Part shown: in pieces, positions 51,713 to 59,904 of the stretch | How the letters are laid out: the number at the start of each line of letters is the position of its first letter | Position numbering within the stretch: position 1 is the first letter of the stretch | Assembly (NCBI RefSeq): GCF_050589645.1 | Contig: NZ_JBNGOQ010000003.1 | Location: 744,001 to 808,000 of the forward strand | Source of the DNA: JBNGOQ01 sp050589645 | GTDB lineage: Bacteria; Bacteroidota; Bacteroidia; Flavobacteriales; Flavobacteriaceae | Reading direction: 5' to 3' | Length of the DNA stretch: 64,000 nt | Program-made: the position numbers and the translations under genes | Notes under the pieces: model-generated | Database searches by the model: none | Told to the model about the DNA's origin: nothing | The model's input: the letters and a program-made list of their open reading frames with translations, nothing else

Positions 51713-52120
51713 ATGCGTTACTTCCTTCCTTTGTTCCTCCTCTTATTTATAGGGTGTTCCAATAACAAGCAGGAGCACAACGCTCCTCTTCCCTTAAGTG
51801 CAAGTGGACTCCTTGGAGCGTGGCAGTTGGAGGCGACAAGAATAAGTCCGGGCAGCCCTGTGGACTGGACCGAAGTATCCGATGGGTCAAGGTATACCTT
51901 TGAATCGGATCGGAGCTTTGACTTTGTCAGTTCGGATGACGCATCCCTGGGCAAATCGGGTTCATACGAGGTGGAAGAAAACCTGCTTACTTTACGCTAT
52001 AGTGTCCAAGGGGAAAATGTAGCCCGTGTCTACTATATGAACTTTGAGGACGATAAGCTGGTACTACAGTTTGTAGGATGTATTGAGTCGTGTTCCGAGC
52101 GCTACCGCAGGATTAGGTGA
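51713..52120 (+). CDS. Lipocalin-like lipoprotein
   Basis: 135 aa. Lipoprotein signal ending at C15 (FIGC). The body reads as a small lipocalin-like barrel (LLGAWQLEATRISPG, YTFESDRSFDF, GSYEVEENLLTLRYS). No further function can be assigned. Its stop and the oxyR stop are directly adjacent (zero gap, convergent). Confidence 0.7.
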   Translation: MRYFLPLFLLLFIGCSNNKQEHNAPLPLSASGLLGAWQLEATRISPGSPVDWTEVSDGSRYTFESDRSFDFVSSDDASLGKSGSYEVEENLLTLRYSVQGENVARVYYMNFEDDKLVLQFVGCIESCSERYRRIR

Positions 52121-53062
52121 TCAACTTTTGTTCAAAGGACTTATGATTTCCACATCCTGAAAGGCTATGGCCCCACGCACAATACTGGAAATGACATCCT
52201 TTAGGGCCTCGGTAATCTGAATTTTGAGCTCGCTTTTATGATAGATAAGGCTCACTTCCCTTGCAGGTGATGGCTTGTCAAAGTATTTTAGGTTGTTCTT
52301 TTTGGTATCATCGAGTTCCAGGGTATTTAGGTAGGGTAACAAGGTCATGCCCAATCCCTCGTTGGATAGGTTTACCAAAGTTTCGAAGCTTCCACTTTGT
52401 AGTTGAAAGTGCTCATCGGAATAATTTTTGGAGTTATTGCATAGATTAATGACCCCATCCCTGAAACAATGTCCATCCTTTAAAAGAAGCACATCCTGAA
52501 TCTCCAGGTCATTCGTACTGAGATTCTTTAAGGGCGCCAATCTGTGGCTTTTGGGAACATAACCTACAAAGGGCTCATAGTACAAAGGCCTTTCCTTGAT
52601 AAATTCTATTTCCAAGGGGGTCGCCGCTATACCCGCATCCAAATGACCGTCCTGAATGTTGCGGATCAAGTTCTCCGTACTCTGTTCCTTGATAATAAGG
52701 TTTACTTTGGGATATTTGTTGATGAAGGTTTTTAGGAACATGGGCAACAGGGTGGGCATTACAGTAGGGATAATGCCCAGGACATATTCGCCTCCGATAA
52801 ACCCTTTTTCCTGGTCCACAATATCCTTGATCCGCTCCGCCTCGTTCACGATATTCTTGGCCTGGTCCACAATCTTTTTTCCCACCTCCGTAATTGAGAT
52901 GGGTTTTTTACTTCGGTCAAAGATCAATACGTCCAGTTCGTCCTCGAGCTTCTGTACCTGCATGCTCAAGGTAGGTTGGGTAACAAAACTCTTTTCCGCG
53001 GCCAAGGTGAAATTCTGATACTCCGCCACGGCCAGAACATACTGCAATTGTGTGATCGTCAT
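52121..53062 (-). CDS. oxyR: Hydrogen-peroxide-responsive regulator OxyR (LysR family)
   Basis: 313 aa from the ATG at 53062. LysR HTH at 1-60 (MTITQLQYVLAVAEYQNFTLAA) and effector domain. The redox pair is C199 and C208 in KDGHCFRDGVINLC, the same numbering and spacing as in Escherichia coli OxyR. The frame is open to 53101, but the extra 13 residues lack LysR features. It is divergent from dps, a classical OxyR target, across 100 bp. An inverted repeat at 53079-53143 is the likely operator. Confidence 0.93.
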   Translation of the reverse strand: MTITQLQYVLAVAEYQNFTLAAEKSFVTQPTLSMQVQKLEDELDVLIFDRSKKPISITEVGKKIVDQAKNIVNEAERIKDIVDQEKGFIGGEYVLGIIPTVMPTLLPMFLKTFINKYPKVNLIIKEQSTENLIRNIQDGHLDAGIAATPLEIEFIKERPLYYEPFVGYVPKSHRLAPLKNLSTNDLEIQDVLLLKDGHCFRDGVINLCNNSKNYSDEHFQLQSGSFETLVNLSNEGLGMTLLPYLNTLELDDTKKNNLKYFDKPSPAREVSLIYHKSELKIQITEALKDVISSIVRGAIAFQDVEIISPLNKS

Positions 53063-53078
53063 CAAAATAGTTTTAGGA

Positions 53079-53143
53079 TATAAAATTATAAAAACTATCA
53101 ATAATTCTTATAGAAATCAGAATTTATATTTTATAATTTTATA
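53079..53143. promoter_or_regulatory. Inverted repeat in the oxyR-dps gap, candidate OxyR site
   Basis: TATAAAATTATA (53079-53090) and TATAATTTTATA (53132-53143) are exact reverse complements flanking the intergenic centre, with a 41-bp spacer. LysR regulators bind two such half-sites. A TATACTTG (one mismatch from TAnnTTTG) at 53140-53147 could be the dps -7 box. Confidence 0.55.
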
Positions 53144-53163
53144 CTTGAATTAAAATCAGGACC

Positions 53164-53643
53164 ATGAAATTAAACAGTATAGGGCTCAATGCCGACAAAT
53201 CGAAAGCGTTAAGTGATGATTTAAACAGCTTATTGGCCAACTTCCAGGGCTATTATCAAAATTTAAGGGGAATCCATTGGAACATCAAGGGCAAACGGTT
53301 TTTTGACCTACATCTTAAGTTTGAGGAATTGTATACCGATGCCAATATGAAAGTTGATTTGATCGCCGAGCGTATCCTTACCTTAGGGGGCGTTCCATTA
53401 CATACGTTCAAAGACTATATTCAAAATTCGGAAGTTCCAATAGGCAAGAATATTACGAAGGACGAGGATGCCATTCGCTTGATAGTAGATTCGTTAAAGG
53501 AGCTTTTGCTTATCGAAAGACGAATTTTGGATGCTTCGGATGAGGCTCAGGATGAAGGTACCAATGCTATGATGAGCGATTTCATCACAGAGCAGGAAAA
53601 AACCGTTTGGATGATGAAGGCCTGGTTGGCCGAGGAGATTTAA
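53164..53643 (+). CDS. dps: Dps/ferritin-like DNA protection protein
   Basis: 159 aa. Intersubunit ferroxidase ligands H38, H50, D65 and E69 are at the spacing of the Dps family (LRGIHWN, DLHLKFEELYTDANMKVDLIAER). Dps dodecamers oxidise ferrous iron with hydrogen peroxide, store it and protect DNA. Divergent from oxyR, so it is likely peroxide-induced. The sigma-54 activator gene follows 75 bp downstream. Confidence 0.95.
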   Translation: MKLNSIGLNADKSKALSDDLNSLLANFQGYYQNLRGIHWNIKGKRFFDLHLKFEELYTDANMKVDLIAERILTLGGVPLHTFKDYIQNSEVPIGKNITKDEDAIRLIVDSLKELLLIERRILDASDEAQDEGTNAMMSDFITEQEKTVWMMKAWLAEEI

Positions 53644-53718
53644 GGGTTCTTCCCTAAAATATGTGTGCCGACTTTTGTCAGTGTCTGCGTTGTATTAAAT
53701 TCCAAATCTTTATATTTA

Positions 53719-55584
53719 ATGCAAGGACAGTACACCATGGGGAACACCAAAGCACATCATGTCACGGCCTTTCTTTCAAAGGTGCCCTTTTTCTCAGAGG
53801 TTTCCGATTCTTCCTTGGATCATTTGAGCCAAAGGGTCTATATGGAGACCTTTGAGAGGAACGACACTATTTTTCAAAAGGGCGACATTGGGGAAGCCAT
53901 GTACGCTGTGTTCAAAGGAAGGGTGAAGGTGCACGAAAGCAAACATGTGTACGGCCATCTTAGCACAGGCGATTGCTTCGGGGAATATGCGCTAATCGAT
54001 AACCAGACCCGATCAGCTTCCGTGACCGCCGTGGAGGAGACCACAGTGCTAAAAATTGAACGGGATAGCTTTATTGACCTCATGTCTACTGACAGTGGGT
54101 TTGCCCAGGGCATCCTGTCCGTCATGATCAAAAGGCATCGGGAACTCGATGCCATCCAAGAGCATTTGGCCGCTTCCAAGCAGGAAATCGAAATTGGTAG
54201 TGCTAAGATGAGCGGACTGATCAATGGGGCCATGGATGCCATTATCATGTTCAATACCGAATTTAAGATTGTACTGACCAACCCATCGGCGCATCGCTTG
54301 TTGGAGAACAAGGATGTGCTACAGCGAAACGTCCTGTTTTTTTTCGACGAAGAGAGCGCCAAACTGCTTGAATCCCTGGTGAAATTGCGACGGGACAATT
54401 CCCACACCCAGAACAATTATCTCCCCGATGTGATCACCGTAATCGGCAGCGAAGGCAGGGAGACCCAGAACGAGGGAACCCTGAGCAGCTATGGCAGCGG
54501 AAAGGATATCTTCTTTACCCTGATATTGCGAAATATTGAAGAACGCCTAAAGACCGAGGACAAAATCAATCTGCTTACCAAGCGCACGCAATACCTGGAG
54601 GAAGAAATCAAGGAGCTCACCAGTAGTTACGGTATTTTGGCCGAAGACCCAAGCATGTTGGAGGTGTTAAACCAGATACAGCAGGTGGCCGGTACCGATG
54701 CCACGGTATTGATCAATGGCGAGACAGGAACCGGAAAGGAACTGGTGGCCAGGGCCATTCATCAAGCGAGCAATAGAAATGGCAAACCAATGGTTCGGAT
54801 AAACTGCGGGGCCATTCCCGCCAATTTGATCGAAAGCGAATTGTTCGGGCATGAAAAAGGCGCATTTACAGGAGCTGCCGCAAGCAGAAAAGGCCGCTTC
54901 CTATTGGCAGAAAAGGGCACCATTTTTTTAGATGAGATCGCAGAACTGCCGTTGGATCTGCAACCCAAACTGTTGCGGGTCATTCAAGAGGGAGAATTTG
55001 ATCCCTTGGGAAGTTCCGAGACCATTAAGGTAGACGTCCGCATCATTGCAGCGACCCATAGAGACCTGCTGGATTATTCCGCAAAGGGCAGGTTTCGGGA
55101 AGATCTCTACTATCGCTTAAATGTATTTCCCATCCAAGTACCGGCCTTAAGAGCTCGCGGTAACGACCTCTGTTTAATTGCCCAGGAAATGATCGACCAG
55201 TTTTCATCAAAACTGAACAAACCCAGAGTGGCCCTGTCCGAGGCAGATAAGGCTTTGCTGCGCTCTTATCACTGGCCAGGTAATGTCCGCGAGCTTCAGA
55301 ACCTTGTAGAGCGCGCAGTCATCGTTTCCCAGAACGGTACCATAGAATGGAGCGATATAATACCCAAGGAAGCAGGGAGTGGTACGGTCGGAAAGCACCC
55401 TACAAGTGAAACAATACTTAGCGCCGAACAGCTAGTTGCCCTGGAAAGGGAGAATATTCTACGCGCCCTTAAAAGGACGCAATGGAAAATTTCCGGAAAA
55501 AACGGCGCCGCCGCCCTACTAAAACTATCTCCCACAACACTCACTTCCAAAATTAAGGCCCTGGGCATCGTACGACCCGTATAG
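53719..55584 (+). CDS. Sigma-54 activator with N-terminal cyclic-nucleotide-binding domain
   Basis: 621 aa from ATG 53719 (53737 also possible; the frame is open to 53665). Domains: cNMP-binding 20-115 with a complete phosphate-binding cassette (F87-G88-E89, A91-L92, R98-S99-A100-S101); a PAS-like segment 165-285; AAA+ 305-530 with Walker A GETGTGKE (334-341), GAFTGA (381-386), Walker B FLDEIA (403-408); HTH at the C-terminus (585-618). It lacks a receiver, so control is through ligand binding. The intact cassette strongly suggests cAMP or cGMP binding. Its target is very likely the -24/-12 promoter 116 bp downstream of its stop, with the inverted repeat 55610-55641 as enhancer. Confidence 0.92.
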   Translation: MQGQYTMGNTKAHHVTAFLSKVPFFSEVSDSSLDHLSQRVYMETFERNDTIFQKGDIGEAMYAVFKGRVKVHESKHVYGHLSTGDCFGEYALIDNQTRSASVTAVEETTVLKIERDSFIDLMSTDSGFAQGILSVMIKRHRELDAIQEHLAASKQEIEIGSAKMSGLINGAMDAIIMFNTEFKIVLTNPSAHRLLENKDVLQRNVLFFFDEESAKLLESLVKLRRDNSHTQNNYLPDVITVIGSEGRETQNEGTLSSYGSGKDIFFTLILRNIEERLKTEDKINLLTKRTQYLEEEIKELTSSYGILAEDPSMLEVLNQIQQVAGTDATVLINGETGTGKELVARAIHQASNRNGKPMVRINCGAIPANLIESELFGHEKGAFTGAAASRKGRFLLAEKGTIFLDEIAELPLDLQPKLLRVIQEGEFDPLGSSETIKVDVRIIAATHRDLLDYSAKGRFREDLYYRLNVFPIQVPALRARGNDLCLIAQEMIDQFSSKLNKPRVALSEADKALLRSYHWPGNVRELQNLVERAVIVSQNGTIEWSDIIPKEAGSGTVGKHPTSETILSAEQLVALERENILRALKRTQWKISGKNGAAALLKLSPTTLTSKIKALGIVRPV

Positions 55585-55609
55585 ATTCACGAAATCTCAT
55601 TATTTTGAT

Positions 55610-55641
55610 AACGATATTTCGTAAATAAACGAAATATCGTT
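55610..55641. promoter_or_regulatory. Perfect 13-bp inverted repeat, candidate enhancer (UAS)
   Basis: AACGATATTTCGT (55610-55622), spacer AAATAA, ACGAAATATCGTT (55629-55641). The centre is about 100 bp upstream of the sigma-54 start expected near 55726. Partial half-sites, such as CACGAAAT at 55589-55596 and TAATCGTT around 55662-55669, extend the region. I take it as the binding site of the activator encoded just upstream. Confidence 0.7.
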
Positions 55642-55699
55642 AATCTTTTATTATCTCATAATCGTTGTAATAATTTGATAATCAATAAGTTAAATAGTT

Positions 55700-55715
55700 T
55701 GGCACGCCAACTGCA
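55700..55715 (+). promoter_or_regulatory. Sigma-54 (-24/-12) promoter for osmC and nifJ
   Basis: TGGCACGCCAACTGCA: GG (55701-55702) and GC (55713-55714) with exactly 10 bp between; a textbook -24 box and CTGCA as the -12 box. Start expected near 55726, leader about 33 nt to the osmC ATG. Confidence 0.85.
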
Positions 55716-55759
55716 TAGGTAAGGGAAACAAAAATGTTTAACAAATAAATTTAATTAAA

Positions 55760-56311
55760 ATGATTACAACAGCAAACATGAAAAACGGAGTAAACGTAGA
55801 TCAGTTGGTAGAAACTATCGAAGCGGTACAAGGAAACCCCGAACTGGCTAAATTTGAATTCAGAACCAAAAACAATTGGATCGAAGGCGGTCACTGTGTA
55901 TCTAGCGTAAAAAGCTTTTACGGTGTGGGTGCAGAGGACACCTCCAGAAAGGAAACCTTTACCATGGAATGTGACCACCCCAATGTATTATTGGGAGAGG
56001 ACAAAGCAGCTACACCTGCCGAAGTTGTGCTCCATGCCTTGGGTTCATGCCTAACAGGGGCCATGGTCTACCACGCCGCTGCCAATGGTATTGATATTGA
56101 AGGTGCGGAATCTTCTTTGGAAGGTGGCATTGACCTTCACGGTTTCCTTGGATTGGATGCAGAAATCAGGAAAGGTTTCGATGGTATCAAGTTTAAGCTA
56201 AAAGTAAAGTCCGATGCCTCTGTAGAGCAATTGGAGAACTTGGCGAGATTTTCCCCCGTGTTCGACATGATCACCAATCCTACCCCAGTTTCAATAGAAA
56301 TTGTAAAGTAA
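55760..56311 (+). CDS. OsmC-family protein
   Basis: 183 aa (a second ATG at 55778 is possible). OsmC/Ohr fold: TPAEVVLHALGSCLTGAM carries C97, the position of the first catalytic cysteine of Ohr. Where the second (resolving) cysteine would stand the sequence reads ARFSPVFDMI, with no cysteine, so this is not a standard two-Cys peroxidase. Extra cysteines C46 and C71 exist. First gene of the sigma-54 unit; the hairpin between it and nifJ may reduce read-through. Confidence 0.85.
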   Translation: MITTANMKNGVNVDQLVETIEAVQGNPELAKFEFRTKNNWIEGGHCVSSVKSFYGVGAEDTSRKETFTMECDHPNVLLGEDKAATPAEVVLHALGSCLTGAMVYHAAANGIDIEGAESSLEGGIDLHGFLGLDAEIRKGFDGIKFKLKVKSDASVEQLENLARFSPVFDMITNPTPVSIEIVK

Positions 56312-56319
56312 ATTTACTC

Positions 56320-56354
56320 AAAGGCCGTTCCAAAAAATATGGGGAGCGGCCTTT
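56320..56354 (+). terminator. Terminator or attenuator between osmC and nifJ
   Basis: AAAGGCCGTTCC (56320-56331) pairs with GGAGCGGCCTTT (56343-56354), 12 bp with one G-T pair, followed by two further T's. It lies in the 68 bp between osmC and nifJ, so nifJ expression may depend on partial read-through. Confidence 0.7.
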
Positions 56355-56379
56355 TTACTTCCCACCAAGACCCTCTAGA

Positions 56380-59300
56380 ATGGCACATTTCCCTAACATA
56401 AAAAATGAAAAACATATGGTAGCCACGGCAAACCAAGCTGTGGCGAAAATGGCCTACCAGACCAACGAAGTATGCGCCATTTACCCGATTACACCAGCCT
56501 CCGAAATGTCGGAGTTGGTAGAGGAAATGCACGCCAAGGGCCAGCAAAATTGTTTTGGGCAGTTGCCAGAAGTTTTTGAAATGCAAAGCGAGGCCGGCGT
56601 GGCTGGAGCCATGCACGGTGCCCTGCAAACGGGCTCCTTAGCAACCACTTTTACCGCTTCACAAGGGCTCTTGCTCATGCTGCCCAATATGTATAAAATA
56701 GCGGGCGAACTTACGCCCAACGTAATTCATGTGGCCACCCGATCCCTTGCCACCCATGCACTTTCGGTCTTCGGGGACCATAGCGATATCATGGCGGCAC
56801 GACATACGGGATATGCCTTTTTGGGCGCAGCGTCCGTGCAGGAAGCCATGGATTTTGCATTGCTTGCCCAAGCAGCTACTTTGGCTTCTCGTATTCCATT
56901 TGTACATTTTTTTGATGGTTTTAGGACCTCTCATGAAACCGCAAAAATTGCGGACGTGTCGGATAAAGTGATTCGGGAAATGATCGATTTGGATCATATC
57001 CAAGAACACAGGGATCGTGCACTAAACCCAAACAAGCCGGTTATACGTGGCACCTCTCAAGGGGCCGATGTCTTTTTTCAAAGTCGGGAAGCTACCAATT
57101 CCTACTATGCCGACTGCCCAACCATTGTGCAGCATCAAATGGACCAATTTTCCAAATTGACCGGAAGAAGCTATAGGATTTTTGATTATGTGGGCCACCC
57201 AGAGGCAGAACAGGTGATCATCGCCATGGCCTCGGCCACGGAAACCATAGAAGAAACCGTACATTATTTGAATGCAAAGGGTGAAAAAACAGGACTCATT
57301 AAAGTACGGTTGTACAGACCTTTTAGTGCCCAGCATCTAATCTCAGCTTTACCAGGCTCCTGTACCTCCATTGCCGTTTTGGACCGGACCAAGGAACCGG
57401 GCGCTACCGGTGAACCGCTATACCTGGATGTTGTTCAATCTTTGATCGCACATAGGAACACCTTTGAACGACTGCCCCAAGTGGTGGGTGGGCGATATGG
57501 CCTATCTTCCAAAGAATTCACACCGTCCATGGTAGTGGCGATCATCAATAATTTAAAAAAGGAAAGCCCAAAAAATGGTTTTACCGTAGGCATCCAGGAC
57601 GACCTGACGGGGTTGAGCCTCCCGTACCAAGCCGAAGACCCTGTACTCGATCAAAGTTATAATGCACTTTTCTATGGCACAAAGTCCGATAGCTCCCTTC
57701 ACAGCTTTAACAACACCCTACAATATATCGGGAACCATACCTGGCACCAGGTCCAAGGTTATGTAGAATGCGACTATAAAAAATCGAACTCCAGAAGTGT
57801 GGCCAATCTACGATTGTCACCACAGCCCATAAAGGCACCCTACCTAATTTCGCAGGCCGACTTTGTAGCCTGCAGTGCTGTTGAATTTTTGGAAAACGAC
57901 AATGTAATGACACGATTAAAATCGGGTGGAACATTGTTGGTACATTCCGTTTTGGACTGCACAACCTTTTGGAAAAATCTTTCGGTAACCGTACGTAGGC
58001 AGATCCGGGAACAGCGTATTTCGCTCTACCTTGGAGACTTCAATAGCCTTCCAGAACACTATCTGATGGATCATCATGGCATTTCAGGACTGCAACAGGG
58101 ACTTTTCGCCATGAGCAAGACCTGGGGGATGAAAGCGGACCAGTGGCAACTTTTAAAAAATCTGGAACGGGTAGATACTACAACAGAAATGGATGACATA
58201 AACCCCATACCAATGGACGATGGCGATTTTGCTGAAACCCTTTTGGGAAAATTACTTGCGGGCAAGGGGGACGAGCTGCCAGTAAGCGCATTACCTGTTG
58301 ATGGCACCTTCTCCAGTGACACCGCTAAATTTAATACCCCCAACAGTCACCTGGAAATCCCTGAATGGGACCCCAATTTGTGCGTTCAGTGCGGGGCGTG
58401 CAGCCTGGCCTGCCCCCAAGCTACCCTACGGATCAAGGTCTATGAAGATGCGTATTTAACAGAGGCCCCCGAGGGATTAAAAGCTACCAAGGCCATAGAT
58501 GAGATCTGGGCGGTTGATCTGTTGAACTATACCATTCAAGTACAGCCAGACCAATGTACTTCCTGCAACAACTGTGTTGAAGCCTGTCCGGCCAAAGCGT
58601 TGAGCATGGTGGACAAACTTCCGGTTGTGGAAGACCAAAAGAAAAACTGGGCGTACTTTGAGTGCATTCCTGAAATGGACCGTTCCAAAATTGATGTGAT
58701 GGACATGGGGCAACAACAATTGCAGGAACCCCTGTTCAAATACTCCGATGGGGTTGAGGGTTGTGGAGAGGCACCCTATCTTAAATTAATCTCCCAGCTT
58801 TTTGGAAATAGGATGCTGGTAGCCAATGCCACCGGGGCAAGTTCCATTTTTGGTGGTGCCTTGCCTACAACTCCCTGGGCCAAGGACTCACAGGGTAGAG
58901 GTCCCGCTTGGTCCAACTCGCTCTTCGAGGACAATGCAGAGTTTGGCCTGGGCTTTAGGCTTTCCCAGGACAGGCAGGAACATGCGGCTAGAAAACTGCT
59001 CAAAAACCTTAGGGACCAACTAAACGTTGATTTGGTACATGGGATATTACAGGCCGCACAGACCAACGAGGCCCAAATAGAAGCACAGCGCAAACGTGTT
59101 GCCCAATTAAAGACCGTGTTGAACGGTATAAACACCAAAGATTCTGAGCAGCTACTTGGACTGGCGGACAGTTTGGTAAAAAAAAGCGTATGGATCGTTG
59201 GGGGCGATGGTTGGGCCTATGATATTGGATATGGAGGGCTGGACCATGTTATCGCTTCGGGCAAAAATGTAAACATCCTGGTGATGGACAATGAGGTCTA

Positions 59301-59877
59301 TTCCAACACAGGCGGACAAATGTCCAAGGCCACCCCGTTGGGGGCGGCGGCCAAATTTGGTAGTGGGGGCAAACGGCAACAGAAAAAAGACTTGGGTCAA
59401 TTGGCCATGTGCTATGAAGATGTCTATGTGGCCTCTGTGGCCATAGGCGCGGATCCGCAGCAAACGATAAAGGCCCTGGTGGAAGCGGAACAATATGACG
59501 GCCCGTCATTGATCATTGCCTATTGCCATAGTCCCGCCCATGGAATTGATATGAAAAATCCGGCCCAGTATCACGAGATGGCGGTAGCCTCAGGGCAGTG
59601 GTTGTTGTATAGAAATGATCCCCAGAGAAGCCAACAGGGTCTAAACACCCTGCAACTAGACTCAGGACTACCCTCCTTGCCCTTGGAGCACTATCTTCGT
59701 ACAGAAGAACGTTTTTCAAAACTTTTTAAGCAGGACAAGGACCATTCCACTGGACTTATGGAGCAACTACAGCAAAAGGTGAACCAGCGTTATCGCCACT
59801 ATTTGTCTCGGGCCGAAATTTCAAACCAGCTCCAATATGAAGGAATGGTCAATTTTTTGAATTCAAAACTAAATTAG
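56380..59877 (+). CDS. nifJ: Pyruvate:ferredoxin (flavodoxin) oxidoreductase
   Basis: 1165 aa, the single-chain PFOR that oxidises pyruvate and CoA to acetyl-CoA and CO2 with reduced ferredoxin/flavodoxin. Domain I begins AYQTNEVCAIYPITPASEMSELVEE. Two ferredoxin clusters: CVQCGACSLACP (from C668) and CTSCNNCVEACP (from C726). TPP domain: GGDGWAYDIGYGGLD (from about 941) and NTGGQMSKATP (about 976). Full length of the family. PFOR is unusual in an organism otherwise showing aerobic traits (OxyR, Dps, MsrA). It probably follows osmC in the sigma-54 transcription unit and is convergent with the cyclase fusion gene (27-bp gap). Confidence 0.95.
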   Translation: MAHFPNIKNEKHMVATANQAVAKMAYQTNEVCAIYPITPASEMSELVEEMHAKGQQNCFGQLPEVFEMQSEAGVAGAMHGALQTGSLATTFTASQGLLLMLPNMYKIAGELTPNVIHVATRSLATHALSVFGDHSDIMAARHTGYAFLGAASVQEAMDFALLAQAATLASRIPFVHFFDGFRTSHETAKIADVSDKVIREMIDLDHIQEHRDRALNPNKPVIRGTSQGADVFFQSREATNSYYADCPTIVQHQMDQFSKLTGRSYRIFDYVGHPEAEQVIIAMASATETIEETVHYLNAKGEKTGLIKVRLYRPFSAQHLISALPGSCTSIAVLDRTKEPGATGEPLYLDVVQSLIAHRNTFERLPQVVGGRYGLSSKEFTPSMVVAIINNLKKESPKNGFTVGIQDDLTGLSLPYQAEDPVLDQSYNALFYGTKSDSSLHSFNNTLQYIGNHTWHQVQGYVECDYKKSNSRSVANLRLSPQPIKAPYLISQADFVACSAVEFLENDNVMTRLKSGGTLLVHSVLDCTTFWKNLSVTVRRQIREQRISLYLGDFNSLPEHYLMDHHGISGLQQGLFAMSKTWGMKADQWQLLKNLERVDTTTEMDDINPIPMDDGDFAETLLGKLLAGKGDELPVSALPVDGTFSSDTAKFNTPNSHLEIPEWDPNLCVQCGACSLACPQATLRIKVYEDAYLTEAPEGLKATKAIDEIWAVDLLNYTIQVQPDQCTSCNNCVEACPAKALSMVDKLPVVEDQKKNWAYFECIPEMDRSKIDVMDMGQQQLQEPLFKYSDGVEGCGEAPYLKLISQLFGNRMLVANATGASSIFGGALPTTPWAKDSQGRGPAWSNSLFEDNAEFGLGFRLSQDRQEHAARKLLKNLRDQLNVDLVHGILQAAQTNEAQIEAQRKRVAQLKTVLNGINTKDSEQLLGLADSLVKKSVWIVGGDGWAYDIGYGGLDHVIASGKNVNILVMDNEVYSNTGGQMSKATPLGAAAKFGSGGKRQQKKDLGQLAMCYEDVYVASVAIGADPQQTIKALVEAEQYDGPSLIIAYCHSPAHGIDMKNPAQYHEMAVASGQWLLYRNDPQRSQQGLNTLQLDSGLPSLPLEHYLRTEERFSKLFKQDKDHSTGLMEQLQQKVNQRYRHYLSRAEISNQLQYEGMVNFLNSKLN

Positions 59878-59904
59878 GGCAGGGTGGGCGAGTAGGTGTT
59901 CAAA

